A stretch of 34,961 nucleotides of DNA from CAYJRR01 sp964372275 [NCBI: uncultured bacterium] (GTDB lineage: Bacteria > CAYJRR01): assembly GCA_964372275.1 (NCBI GenBank), contig CAYJRR010000001.1, forward strand, positions 74,270 to 109,230, read 5' to 3'. Positions 8,305 through 15,290 of this stretch are shown piece by piece; position 1 is the first letter of the stretch; each line of letters starts with the position of its first letter. Both the position numbers and the translations under genes were made by a program. The notes beneath the pieces were generated by a model that did no database searches, was not told the origin of the DNA, and was given only the letters and a program-made list of their open reading frames with translations.

Positions 8305-8397
8305 CCGATCCGAACCGAACCGATCCGTATCGGAACCGGTATCGGAAACCGACCCGGATCCGATACGGATACCGATTCGGATCGGTTTCGGATCGGT
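8305..8397. repeat. Long imperfect palindrome of CCGATCCG/CCGTATCGG-type words
   Basis: This stretch fills most of the 217-base gap between the divergent dioxygenase and DUF177 genes. CCGATCCG at 8305 pairs with CGGATCGG at 8389-8396, ACCGATCCG at 8319-8327 with CGGATCGGT at 8378-8386, and CCGTATCGG at 8325-8333 with CCGATACGG at 8360-8368. Small indels shift the symmetry axis by about four bases. Inside each arm the words GATCCG, GAACCG and TATCGG recur as a degenerate hexamer series. It could fold into a cruciform or RNA hairpin. It has no downstream T-run on either strand and reads as low-complexity peptide in all frames, so I treat it as noncoding. Confidence 0.8.
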
Positions 8398-8418
8398 TGG
8401 GGTCGTTCCGGGGGTTCC

Positions 8419-8446
8419 TTGACTTTCCACCCTCCTCCGCTAGAGT
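8419..8446 (+). promoter_or_regulatory. Promoter candidate for the DUF177-rpmF-fatty-acid operon
   Basis: TTGACT (8419-8424) and TAGAGT (8441-8446) are separated by 16 bases, matching the sigma70 consensus at five and four of six positions. Transcription would begin near 8453, about five bases before the ATG at 8458, so the first gene may be translated from a nearly leaderless message. The bases before the ATG are CCGTTTTTTC, with no Shine-Dalgarno match. Confidence 0.55.
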
Positions 8447-8457
8447 GCCGTTTTTTC

Positions 8458-9012
8458 ATGAAGGTCCGTGTCTTCGACATTCCGCCCAAGAAGGGGCTCG
8501 ATCTGACGTTCGCGGGCGGGGAGCCGTTCCTGCGGGAGATCGTCCGCCAGCTGACGGCGGGGGATCCTCCGTCCGGCTTGGCGCGCGCCCCCGAGATCGG
8601 CGCGGCGGTCCGGCTCGAGCGGGAGGGGAAGCGGGTCGAACTGCGCGGCCGGGCGCACGTCCGCTACGAGCCCCCCTGCGCGCGCTGCCTGAAGCCGGTC
8701 CCGACCGAGCTCGACGCGGCGGTCGAGGCGAGCTACCTGCCGGAACCGGCGACCGCCGCGCCGACGACGGCCGAGCGGGAGATCGCCGCCGACGAGCTGG
8801 ACGAATTCCACTACAAGGACGACGTGATCGACGTGGCGCAGGCGATCGCCGACCCGCTCTACCTGGAGCGTCCGTCGCGCGTGCTGTGCGCGGAGGACTG
8901 CAAGGGCCTCTGTCCGTCCTGCGGCGCCGACCTGAATCAAAGTCCGTGCGCGTGCAAGCCGGTCCCCGGCCGGCTCGCCCTCGCCGGTCTCGCCAGCGTG
9001 AAGCTCAAGTAG
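8458..9012 (+). CDS. yceD: DUF177/YceD family protein linked to ribosomal protein L32
   Basis: The 184-residue protein has the usual DUF177 layout. An N-terminal domain begins MKVRVFDIPPKKGLDL; CARCL follows at about 78-82; an acidic middle part contains DELDEFHYKDDVIDVAQ; and a Cys-rich end has CAEDCKGLCPSCGADLNQSPC, which could bind zinc. Members of this family sit directly before rpmF in most bacteria, and YceD has been tied to 23S rRNA or ribosome metabolism, so a role in large-subunit assembly is likely but not shown. It is the first gene of a plus-strand operon and is followed 13 bases later by rpmF. No Shine-Dalgarno site precedes the ATG. Confidence 0.9.
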   Translation: MKVRVFDIPPKKGLDLTFAGGEPFLREIVRQLTAGDPPSGLARAPEIGAAVRLEREGKRVELRGRAHVRYEPPCARCLKPVPTELDAAVEASYLPEPATAAPTTAEREIAADELDEFHYKDDVIDVAQAIADPLYLERPSRVLCAEDCKGLCPSCGADLNQSPCACKPVPGRLALAGLASVKLK

Positions 9013-9025
9013 AAGGAAGACGACG

Positions 9026-9208
9026 ATGGGAAATCCGAAGCGACGTCACTCCAAGACCCGTGGGATGAAGCGCCGCACCCATTACAAGATGGAGACGCCC
9101 AACGCCTCCTCCTGTCCGCAGTGCGGCAGTCCGCGCCTTCCGCACCGCATCTGCGCGAACTGCGGCACCTACAAGGGCCGCGAGGTCGTCGTCCGAGACG
9201 AGGCCTAG
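9026..9208 (+). CDS. rpmF: 50S ribosomal protein L32
   Basis: The 60-residue basic protein begins MGNPKRRHSKTRGMKRRTH, close to the usual start of bacterial L32, and carries a CPQC...CANC zinc ribbon (about residues 31-47). This is the zinc-binding form of the protein. AGAAGGAAGA ahead of the ATG serves as ribosome-binding site. It lies between yceD and plsX, the standard bacterial arrangement that links ribosome and membrane-lipid synthesis. Confidence 0.97.
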   Translation: MGNPKRRHSKTRGMKRRTHYKMETPNASSCPQCGSPRLPHRICANCGTYKGREVVVRDEA

Positions 9209-9222
9209 GACCTTCGCCGCGC

Positions 9223-10260
9223 GTGCCGCCGAGGATCGCACTCGACGCCCACGGGACCGACCGCGCGCCGGCGCCCGAGATCGAAGGCAGCCTGCAGGCG
9301 GTCGAGGAGACCGGCATGGAGGTGGCGCTGGTCGGCGACCGCGGACGCCTCGAACGGGAGCACGCCCGGATGCGCCCCCGGAGGCCTGCGGGTCTGACGC
9401 TGGTTCACGCGCCCGAGGTGATCGCGATGGACGACGAACCGTCGCGCGCCGTCCGCCGGAAGCGGAACGCCTCGATGGTGAAGGCGTTCGACCTGGTGAA
9501 AGAGGGGGCGGCGGACGCGGTGGTCACCGCCGGAAACTCCGGGGCGGCGATGGTGCTGGGGCTCCTGGTCGTCGGACGCCTGCCGGGCGTGGCGCGTCCC
9601 GCGATCGTCAACGCGCTCCCCAACCTCGCCGGCGGCACGACGATCCTCCTCGACGGCGGCGCCAACGTCGACTGCCGCCCCGAGTGGCTGGCGCAGTTCG
9701 GCGTGATGGGCTCGGTCTACGCGCGGGCCGTGCTCGGGATCGAGGACCCTCGGGTGGGTCTGCTCGCCAACGGGACCGAAGACGGCAAGGGGAACGAGAC
9801 GGTGAAGGCGGCGCACACCGCGCTCAAGTCGACGGCCCCCTTCCGTTACGTCGGTCTGATCGAGCCGCACGAGCTGTTCCGCGGAGGGATCGACGTGGCC
9901 GTCGCCGACGGGTTCGCCGGCAACCTGATCCTGAAGACGATCGAGGCGGTGTCGGAGACGGTCTTCGCGATGCTGAAGAGCGAGATCGTCTCGCGGCCCC
10001 TGGCCACCCTCGGGGCGTGGCTCGCCGCCCCCGCCTTCCGGGCGGTGCGGGCCAAGGCCGACTACGACGAGTACGGCGCCGCCCCGCTGCTCGGGATCGC
10101 AGGCAGCGGATTGATCGCGCACGGGCGCAGCTCGGCGAAGGCGATCAAGAACGCGCTCCTCGCCGCCCGGAGAATGGTGGAGTCGGGTGCAAACGCGCAG
10201 ATGATCACGCAGCTGGGACGGTTCGACGGTGGGACGTTGAAGGCGGAAAGCGGGGACTGA
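9223..10260 (+). CDS. plsX: Phosphate acyltransferase PlsX
   Basis: The 345-residue protein starts at GTG 9223. PlsX makes acyl-phosphate from acyl-ACP for phosphatidic acid synthesis at the membrane. Family marks are ALVGD, RRKRNASMVKAFDLVKEG, the TAGNSGA segment (usually SAGNTGA), ILLDGGANVDC, QFGVMGSVYA, PRVGLLANGTEDGKGNE and DVAVADGFAGNLILKT. The N-terminal motif, normally DAMGGD, is DAHGTD here, an unusual change. The GTG is chosen because the conserved IALDA strand begins four residues later. It follows rpmF by 14 bases and ends one base before fabG. fabH and fabD, often next to plsX, are missing. Confidence 0.93.
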   Translation: MPPRIALDAHGTDRAPAPEIEGSLQAVEETGMEVALVGDRGRLEREHARMRPRRPAGLTLVHAPEVIAMDDEPSRAVRRKRNASMVKAFDLVKEGAADAVVTAGNSGAAMVLGLLVVGRLPGVARPAIVNALPNLAGGTTILLDGGANVDCRPEWLAQFGVMGSVYARAVLGIEDPRVGLLANGTEDGKGNETVKAAHTALKSTAPFRYVGLIEPHELFRGGIDVAVADGFAGNLILKTIEAVSETVFAMLKSEIVSRPLATLGAWLAAPAFRAVRAKADYDEYGAAPLLGIAGSGLIAHGRSSAKAIKNALLAARRMVESGANAQMITQLGRFDGGTLKAESGD

Positions 10261-10261
10261 C

Positions 10262-11014
10262 ATGGGATTGGAAGGACGGGTCGCAGTCGTGACGGGCGGC
10301 GGGCGCGGGATCGGGCGCGCGATCTCCAAGCGCCTGGCGGCCGACGGGGCGTCGGTGGTGGTCGTCTACGGCGGGAACGAGAAGGCGGCCGCCGAGACGG
10401 TCGGCGAGATCGAATCGGCGGGAGGAAAGGCGCGCGCGGAACGGATCGACATCGCAGACGCGTCCGCCGCCTCCGACGGAATCGCGCGGATCGCCGAAGC
10501 CCAGGGCGGACGCCTCGACATCCTGGTGAACAACGCCGGGATCTCGAAGGACAACCTGATCCTGCGCGCCAAGGTCGAGGAGTGGGACCAGGTGATCGAC
10601 ACCAACCTGCGCGGAACGTGGGCCTGCTCCAAGGCGGCGGTCAAGGTGATGCTCAAGTCGAAGACGGCGGGGGGCCGCATCGTCAACATCTCGTCGGTCG
10701 TCGGCGAGGCGGGCAACGCCGGGCAGACGACCTACGCCGCCAGCAAGGCGGGGATCCTGGGGCTGACCCGCGCGCTGGCGCTGGAAGTGGCGAGCCGGGG
10801 GATCACCGTCAACGCCGTCGCGCCGGGGTTTATCGCCACGGAGATGACCGACAGCCTGCCCGAGAAGGTCCGGGCCGACCTCGCGACCCGGATCCCGCTC
10901 GGACGCATCGGCAGCGCCGACGACGTGGCGGCGGCGGTCTCCTACCTCTGTTCGGACGGGGCCGCCTACGTGACGGGCCAGGTGCTGCGCGTCAACGGAG
11001 GGATGTACGTCTAG
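10262..11014 (+). CDS. fabG: 3-oxoacyl-ACP reductase FabG
   Basis: The 250-residue short-chain dehydrogenase reduces 3-oxoacyl-ACP with NADPH in fatty-acid elongation. The cofactor motif TGGGRGIG is at about 12-19 and NNAG at about 90-93. The catalytic triad is Ser145, Tyr158 and Lys162 (YAASK), spaced as in E. coli FabG. VNAVAPGFIATEMTD and the C-terminal YVTGQVLRVNGGMYV are typical. The ATG at 10262 is one base after the plsX stop codon. Confidence 0.95.
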   Translation: MGLEGRVAVVTGGGRGIGRAISKRLAADGASVVVVYGGNEKAAAETVGEIESAGGKARAERIDIADASAASDGIARIAEAQGGRLDILVNNAGISKDNLILRAKVEEWDQVIDTNLRGTWACSKAAVKVMLKSKTAGGRIVNISSVVGEAGNAGQTTYAASKAGILGLTRALALEVASRGITVNAVAPGFIATEMTDSLPEKVRADLATRIPLGRIGSADDVAAAVSYLCSDGAAYVTGQVLRVNGGMYV

Positions 11015-11021
11015 CGGAACG

Positions 11022-11051
11022 TTGACAGACCTTCGAGGGCGGGGTTTTCAT
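11022..11051 (+). promoter_or_regulatory. Possible internal promoter for acpP
   Basis: A perfect TTGACA at 11022-11027 is followed after 18 bases by TTTCAT (11046-11051), a four-of-six -10 match. It lies in the 102-base gap between fabG and acpP, the largest gap within the operon. Extra transcription of acpP would suit the high cellular demand for acyl carrier protein. Confidence 0.35.
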
Positions 11052-11116
11052 GCCGCGACGTTTCGAGCGCGAAAGGCCTTTGCCCGCGGTTGAACTTTCC
11101 AGGAGGAGCGGCTTCT

Positions 11117-11350
11117 ATGGCGTCGGTCGAAGAGAAGGTGAAAGAGATCGTGTGCGAGCAGCTGGGCATCTCGGAGGAGGAGGTCGCCCCGGAGAAGCAC
11201 TTCATCGACGATCTCGGAGCCGACAGCCTGGACATCGTCGAGCTGGTGATGGCGATGGAGGAGAACTTCGAGATCGAGATCCCGGACGAGGACGCGGAGA
11301 AGATCCAGACGGTCCGGGATGCGATCAACTACATCCAAGAGAGGCAGTAG
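11117..11350 (+). CDS. acpP: Acyl carrier protein
   Basis: The 77-residue acidic protein carries the acyl chain on phosphopantetheine at Ser37 within DLGADSLD. The rest is the normal four-helix ACP sequence, with [21 protein letters not shown] after the modified serine. AGGAGGAG sits ten bases before the ATG at 11117, the strongest Shine-Dalgarno site in the window, consistent with high expression. fabF follows after 68 bases. Confidence 0.97.
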   Translation: MASVEEKVKEIVCEQLGISEEEVAPEKHFIDDLGADSLDIVELVMAMEENFEIEIPDEDAEKIQTVRDAINYIQERQ

Positions 11351-11418
11351 AGGTCCCGGGACGCTCTTCCAGGCCGGCGCTTGAGAGCCGGCCGCCCGGG
11401 CCGGGGCGAGAGAAAGGC

Positions 11419-12651
11419 ATGCGCAGGGTCGTCATCACCGGTCTCGGGTGCGTCTCCCCCTTGGGGAACGACGTCCGCTCGACGTGGGAGGGGCTGATCG
11501 CCGGCAGGTCCGGGATCGCGCCGATCACCCGCTTCGACGCATCGCGATTCGAGACCCGCTTCGCCGGAGAGGTGAAGGGGTTCGATCCGGAGCGGTACAT
11601 CGAGAAGAAAGAGGTCAAGAAGATGGACCTCTTCATCCAGTACACCGTCGCCGCCGCTCAGCAGGCGCTCGAGGACGCGCACCTCACGGTGCCGCTCGCC
11701 GATCCGGACCGCGTCGGGGTGATCGTCGGCGCCGGCCTGGGCGGACTGCCGGCGATCGAGGAGACCTACCAGACCTTCATCGACAAGGGTCCGAACCGGA
11801 TCTCCGCCTTCTTCGTGCCCAAGGCGATCGCCAATCTCGCGCCGGGTTACGTCTCGATCCGCTTCGGCGCCAAGGGTCCCAACTACTCGCCGGTCTCGGC
11901 CTGCGCCACCGGGACGCACTCGATCGGCGAGGCCTACCGCACCATCCAGCGCGATGACGCCGACGTGATCTTCGCCGGCGGGACGGAGTCGACCGTCTGT
12001 CCGCTGGCCGTGGGCGGCTTCAACTCGATGAAGGCGCTCTCCACGCGCAACGAATCGCCGGCCGAGGCCTCCCGCCCGTTCGACGCCGACCGCACCGGGT
12101 TCGTGCTGGCCGAAGGGGCCGGCGTGGTGGTGCTGGAGGAGCTGGAGCGCGCCAAACGGCGGGGCGCGCGGATCTACGGCGAGATGGTGGGCTACGGATT
12201 GACGGCCGACGCGAACCACATCACCGCCCCCGCCCCGGAAGGGGAAGGCGCGCGGCGCTGCATGCAGATGGCGACGCGAGGGATCGACCTCGCCACGGTC
12301 GACTACGTCAACGCCCACGGTACCTCGACCGAGCTGAACGACTGGTACGAGACGATGGCGATCAAGGCGACCTTCGGCGACCTCGCCCGGAAGCTGTGGA
12401 TCTCTTCGACCAAGTCGATGACCGGCCACGCGCTCGGAGCGGCGGGCGGGATCGAGGCGGTGATCACGCTGCTTTCCGTGCACCACGGGATCGTCCCTCC
12501 GACGATCAACCTCGACACGCCCGACCCGCGCTGCGATCTCGACTACGTCCCCAAGACGGCGCGCGAGAAGCGGGTGCGCGTGGCGCTTTCGAACTCGTTC
12601 GGGTTCGGCGGGACCAACGCCACGATCGCCGTCCGGCGGTTCGAGGGGTAG
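11419..12651 (+). CDS. fabF: 3-oxoacyl-ACP synthase II (FabF)
   Basis: The 410-residue condensing enzyme extends acyl-ACP with malonyl-ACP. It begins [15 protein letters not shown]. The acyl-accepting Cys162 is in VSACATG, His300 in VNAHGTST, Lys332 and His337 in [15 protein letters not shown], and the glycine-rich SFGFGGTN closes the active site. Length and motif order are those of FabF. The ATG at 11419 follows a GAGAGAAAGG purine run. Next is rpiB, four bases after the stop codon. Confidence 0.96.
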   Translation: MRRVVITGLGCVSPLGNDVRSTWEGLIAGRSGIAPITRFDASRFETRFAGEVKGFDPERYIEKKEVKKMDLFIQYTVAAAQQALEDAHLTVPLADPDRVGVIVGAGLGGLPAIEETYQTFIDKGPNRISAFFVPKAIANLAPGYVSIRFGAKGPNYSPVSACATGTHSIGEAYRTIQRDDADVIFAGGTESTVCPLAVGGFNSMKALSTRNESPAEASRPFDADRTGFVLAEGAGVVVLEELERAKRRGARIYGEMVGYGLTADANHITAPAPEGEGARRCMQMATRGIDLATVDYVNAHGTSTELNDWYETMAIKATFGDLARKLWISSTKSMTGHALGAAGGIEAVITLLSVHHGIVPPTINLDTPDPRCDLDYVPKTAREKRVRVALSNSFGFGGTNATIAVRRFEG

Positions 12652-12655
12652 CGCG

Positions 12656-13114
12656 ATGAAGGTGGTGGTCGGCTCCGACCACGGCGGCTTCCAGCTCAAG
12701 TCGGCGGTGATCCCGCGGATCGAGAAGCTGGGGTTCGAGGTGATCGACGCCGGGACGAACAGCGCCGACCCGGTCGACTACCCGGACATCGCGGCGGGAC
12801 TCGCGCGACGGGTCGGCGAAGGGGAGTTCGCGCGCGGCATCCTCATCTGCGGCACCGGGATCGGCATGGCGATCGCCGCCAACAAGGTACCCGGCGTGCG
12901 CGCGGCCTGCGTCTCCGACACCTTTTCCGCCAAGATGGCGCGGGCCCACAACGACGCCAACGTCCTGTGCTTCGGCGAGCGCGTCGTCGGAGAGGGTCTC
13001 GCCGGCGAGCTCGTCGCCGCCTTCCTCGGCACCGAGTTCGAGGGGGGGCGCCACGAGCGGCGCGTCGACAAGTTGCGGCAGCTGGACAGTCAGCGCACCG
13101 GCTCGGGCTGCTAG
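12656..13114 (+). CDS. rpiB: Ribose-5-phosphate isomerase B
   Basis: The 152-residue RpiB/LacAB family protein interconverts ribose 5-phosphate and ribulose 5-phosphate. SDHGGF (about 7-12) and CGTGIGMAIAANK (about 64-76), with the catalytic cysteine, are diagnostic, as is HNDANVLCFGERV. GAGGGG inside the end of fabF, seven bases upstream, can serve as its ribosome-binding site. rpiB followed by glyA and rib genes is common in deltaproteobacteria; here a block of accessory genes follows instead. The last 12 or so residues after the core are not conserved. Confidence 0.95.
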   Translation: MKVVVGSDHGGFQLKSAVIPRIEKLGFEVIDAGTNSADPVDYPDIAAGLARRVGEGEFARGILICGTGIGMAIAANKVPGVRAACVSDTFSAKMARAHNDANVLCFGERVVGEGLAGELVAAFLGTEFEGGRHERRVDKLRQLDSQRTGSGC

Positions 13115-13131
13115 CACCGCGTAGGCGCATG

Positions 13132-13150
13132 GGCCCCGCCTCGCGGGGCC
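13132..13150 (+). terminator. GC-rich hairpin after rpiB
   Basis: GGCCCCGC, a CTC loop and GCGGGGCC form a perfect eight-pair stem 17 bases after the rpiB stop. No T-run follows, so it is at best a Rho-assisted or inefficient terminator marking the end of the yceD-rpiB operon. Confidence 0.45.
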
Positions 13151-13159
13151 ACGAAAGTC

Positions 13160-13275
13160 CCTTCCGTCCTCGTTCCGTTCCGGATCCCTTCCGGTTCCGG
13201 CTCCGACTCCCTTCCCTTTCCGTGGAGGGGAAGGGAGTCGGAGTCGGAGCCGGAACGTGCCCGGAAGGGAACGTG
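13160..13275. repeat. Palindrome of TCCGGC/TCCGAC words with one extra hexamer in one arm
   Basis: The left arm 13195-13216 (TTCCGGCTCCGACTCC then CTTCCC) is complementary to the right arm 13228-13255, except that the right arm holds an additional GTCGGA copy, making it 28 rather than 22 bases. Further out, GTTCC and CTTCCGG words on the left match CCGGAAGGGAACG on the right, so the symmetry continues with lower fidelity to about 13160 and 13275. The repeat fills the 187-base gap between rpiB and the first tandem lipoprotein gene. A peptide-coding role is unlikely. Confidence 0.85.
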
Positions 13276-13301
13276 TCCGCGACACATTCGGCGCTGGTAG
13301 G

Positions 13302-15290
13302 ATGAGGGGGATGCGCTGCCGCCGACGGCCCCGTGCGCTCCTCGCGATGATCGCCCTCGCCGGCGGCGCCTGCGATCGCGACGGCTCCTCCTCCCGGAGC
13401 AGCCTCTACGTGGTCGACCTCTCCCCCGACGCCGGGTCGGAGGAGGTCGATCCGGACCTGACGCTGGTGGTGACGATGAGCGCAGCGCTCGATCCGGAGA
13501 GCGTCGGGCCCGGCTCGATCGAGGTCTCGACGCCGGAGGGCGCCGTCGAAGGGGAGATCTCGCTCACCGACGGGGACACGGCGCTGCGGTTCGTCGCCGA
13601 CACTCCGGTGGGCCGGTTCGTGCCGGTGTCGGTCTCGGTCGACGGTCGCCTTCGCGGCGCGAAGGGGCAGCGCATGGCGCGGGACTACGACTATTCGTTT
13701 CGTACTCTCGGCCTGGAGCTGGTGCTCGACCGCGCCAGCGCAGAGGGGCTGATCGGAACGGAGCGGGTCGTGCAGGCGAAGATGCGGGGCGATGCCGGTC
13801 TGGAGACGGTCGACGAGGTCACCTGGAGCAGCGCCGACGCGACCGTCGCCACGGTGGCCGGGTCGAGCGCCGGGACGATCGTCTTCGTCGGCGTGGGGAC
13901 GACCACCGTCACCGCGGAGGGGTACGGCTTCGAGGCGTCGATCCCGGTGGCCGCCGCCACCACTACCGGCGGCGGGATCCTCTACCTTGGCACCGACTCC
14001 ACCTGGACCGACAAGACGGTCGATCCCTACCGGGAGCTCCCCAAGACCTGGGACCTGCGCTGCGACGGATCGATCACCGACGGCGGCGCCGACGAGTTCG
14101 ACGGGCCGACCTGGGTCCCGGTGATCGACCCGCTGACCTCCGCGGTCGCCTTCCCCTGCCTGCCGCCGGAGTCGATCTCGTTCGGCGAGCCGCTCGCCGT
14201 CCTCCCCACGCTCAGGCTCGAAACGGTCGGCGACTGGAACGGATACGTCGGCGAAGGGACCTCCTCCTGCCACCTGCGCCCGATCGGCCGGGTTTCGATG
14301 CACCAGGCAATCGCCATCCCTTCGAACGCCACGGCTCTCACGTTGAGCTGGGCCGACTACGTCTACCTGCTGGACGACGTCAACGCCGTGCCCGACTACG
14401 CCACCGAGAGCGCGTGGTACCGGGTGACGGTCGAGAACCTCACCGACGCGACCGCGCCGGCCATCGTCTACGCGGTGGCGAGCACCGACGGGGTGATGGC
14501 CAGCGACGTGGCGGGGGTGTTCGATCCGCGGTCGTTCCCGCTCGACGCCGCCGCGCTCGCGGGGAAGACGGTGCGGCTCACGTTCGAAGCCTTCGGCGGC
14601 GGTTACGAAGGGGCCGAGCATTCCGAGGCCCCCACGTCCGGTGTCTTCGTCGACTCGGTGAAGCTGATCGACCAGCTGCTCGTCGACCACGTCGACAACG
14701 GCGGATGTGAGCAGGACCTCGACGACTGGACCGGGCAGCAGCTCCTCGTCTCCCGCGAGGTGAACTTCGGGCCGGTCACCGTCGGGACGAGCCTGCGGAT
14801 GACGCGATCGGTCCACGCCCCCGCCGCCGGTGGCGATTGGATCCGCTACCTCGACACCGTCACCAATCCGGCGGGGATCGCCGCCACCTTCACCCTGCGG
14901 ATGGAAGGGGACCTGGGGAGCGACGGCTCGGGGATCGTCTCCACCAGCGGTACGATCCAGTTCAACGTCGACGATTTCAACCCGGCGCTGCACCCGCCGG
15001 CCGGGGCGAATCCCGATCCGATGGTGGCGATGATCCCCGGGGCACCCTCGCGGATCGACGTCGCCAGCCCCGGCGAATGGGCGGCGGAGTACGACCTGAC
15101 GCTGGGGCCCGGGCAGGCGAAGTCGATCCTCGCCATCCACGTGATCGGCGACTCGAACGACGCGGCCGACCTGCCGCTCCTGGAGACGCGCGCGGAACAG
15201 ATCCGTGATTCGATCCTGCTCCTCGGCCTCGACTCCCCCTACGCCGCCGGCTTGACCGAGGAGGAGTGGGCGACGGTGGTGAACTGGTGA
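13302..15290 (+). CDS. Large lipoprotein with bacterial Ig-like N-terminus, tandem paralogue 1 (unknown function)
   Basis: The 662-residue protein begins with an Arg-rich, hydrophobic signal ending ALAGGAC (Cys24), probably a lipoprotein site though the lipobox is not canonical. Residues about 35-130 resemble a Big_5-type Ig-like domain (VDLSPDAGSEEVDPDLTLVV). A Big_2-like stretch with VTWSSADATVATVAG follows. The long C-terminal part is shared with the next gene, including SSCHLRPIGRVSMHQ, GKTVRLTFEAFGGGYEG and the ending SPYAAGLTEEEWATVVNW. I recognise no enzyme motif; surface binding or structure is a guess. ATG 13302 and ATG 13311 are both possible; the second would shorten the protein by three residues. 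The next gene overlaps it by four bases (GTGA). Confidence 0.82.
   Translation: MRGMRCRRRPRALLAMIALAGGACDRDGSSSRSSLYVVDLSPDAGSEEVDPDLTLVVTMSAALDPESVGPGSIEVSTPEGAVEGEISLTDGDTALRFVADTPVGRFVPVSVSVDGRLRGAKGQRMARDYDYSFRTLGLELVLDRASAEGLIGTERVVQAKMRGDAGLETVDEVTWSSADATVATVAGSSAGTIVFVGVGTTTVTAEGYGFEASIPVAAATTTGGGILYLGTDSTWTDKTVDPYRELPKTWDLRCDGSITDGGADEFDGPTWVPVIDPLTSAVAFPCLPPESISFGEPLAVLPTLRLETVGDWNGYVGEGTSSCHLRPIGRVSMHQAIAIPSNATALTLSWADYVYLLDDVNAVPDYATESAWYRVTVENLTDATAPAIVYAVASTDGVMASDVAGVFDPRSFPLDAAALAGKTVRLTFEAFGGGYEGAEHSEAPTSGVFVDSVKLIDQLLVDHVDNGGCEQDLDDWTGQQLLVSREVNFGPVTVGTSLRMTRSVHAPAAGGDWIRYLDTVTNPAGIAATFTLRMEGDLGSDGSGIVSTSGTIQFNVDDFNPALHPPAGANPDPMVAMIPGAPSRIDVASPGEWAAEYDLTLGPGQAKSILAIHVIGDSNDAADLPLLETRAEQIRDSILLLGLDSPYAAGLTEEEWATVVNW

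Noticed and set aside
8305-8397. CRISPR array or origin-type iterons
   Set aside because: The words are short, degenerate and palindromic without unique spacers of regular length, and no cas genes, DnaA boxes or replication genes are nearby.
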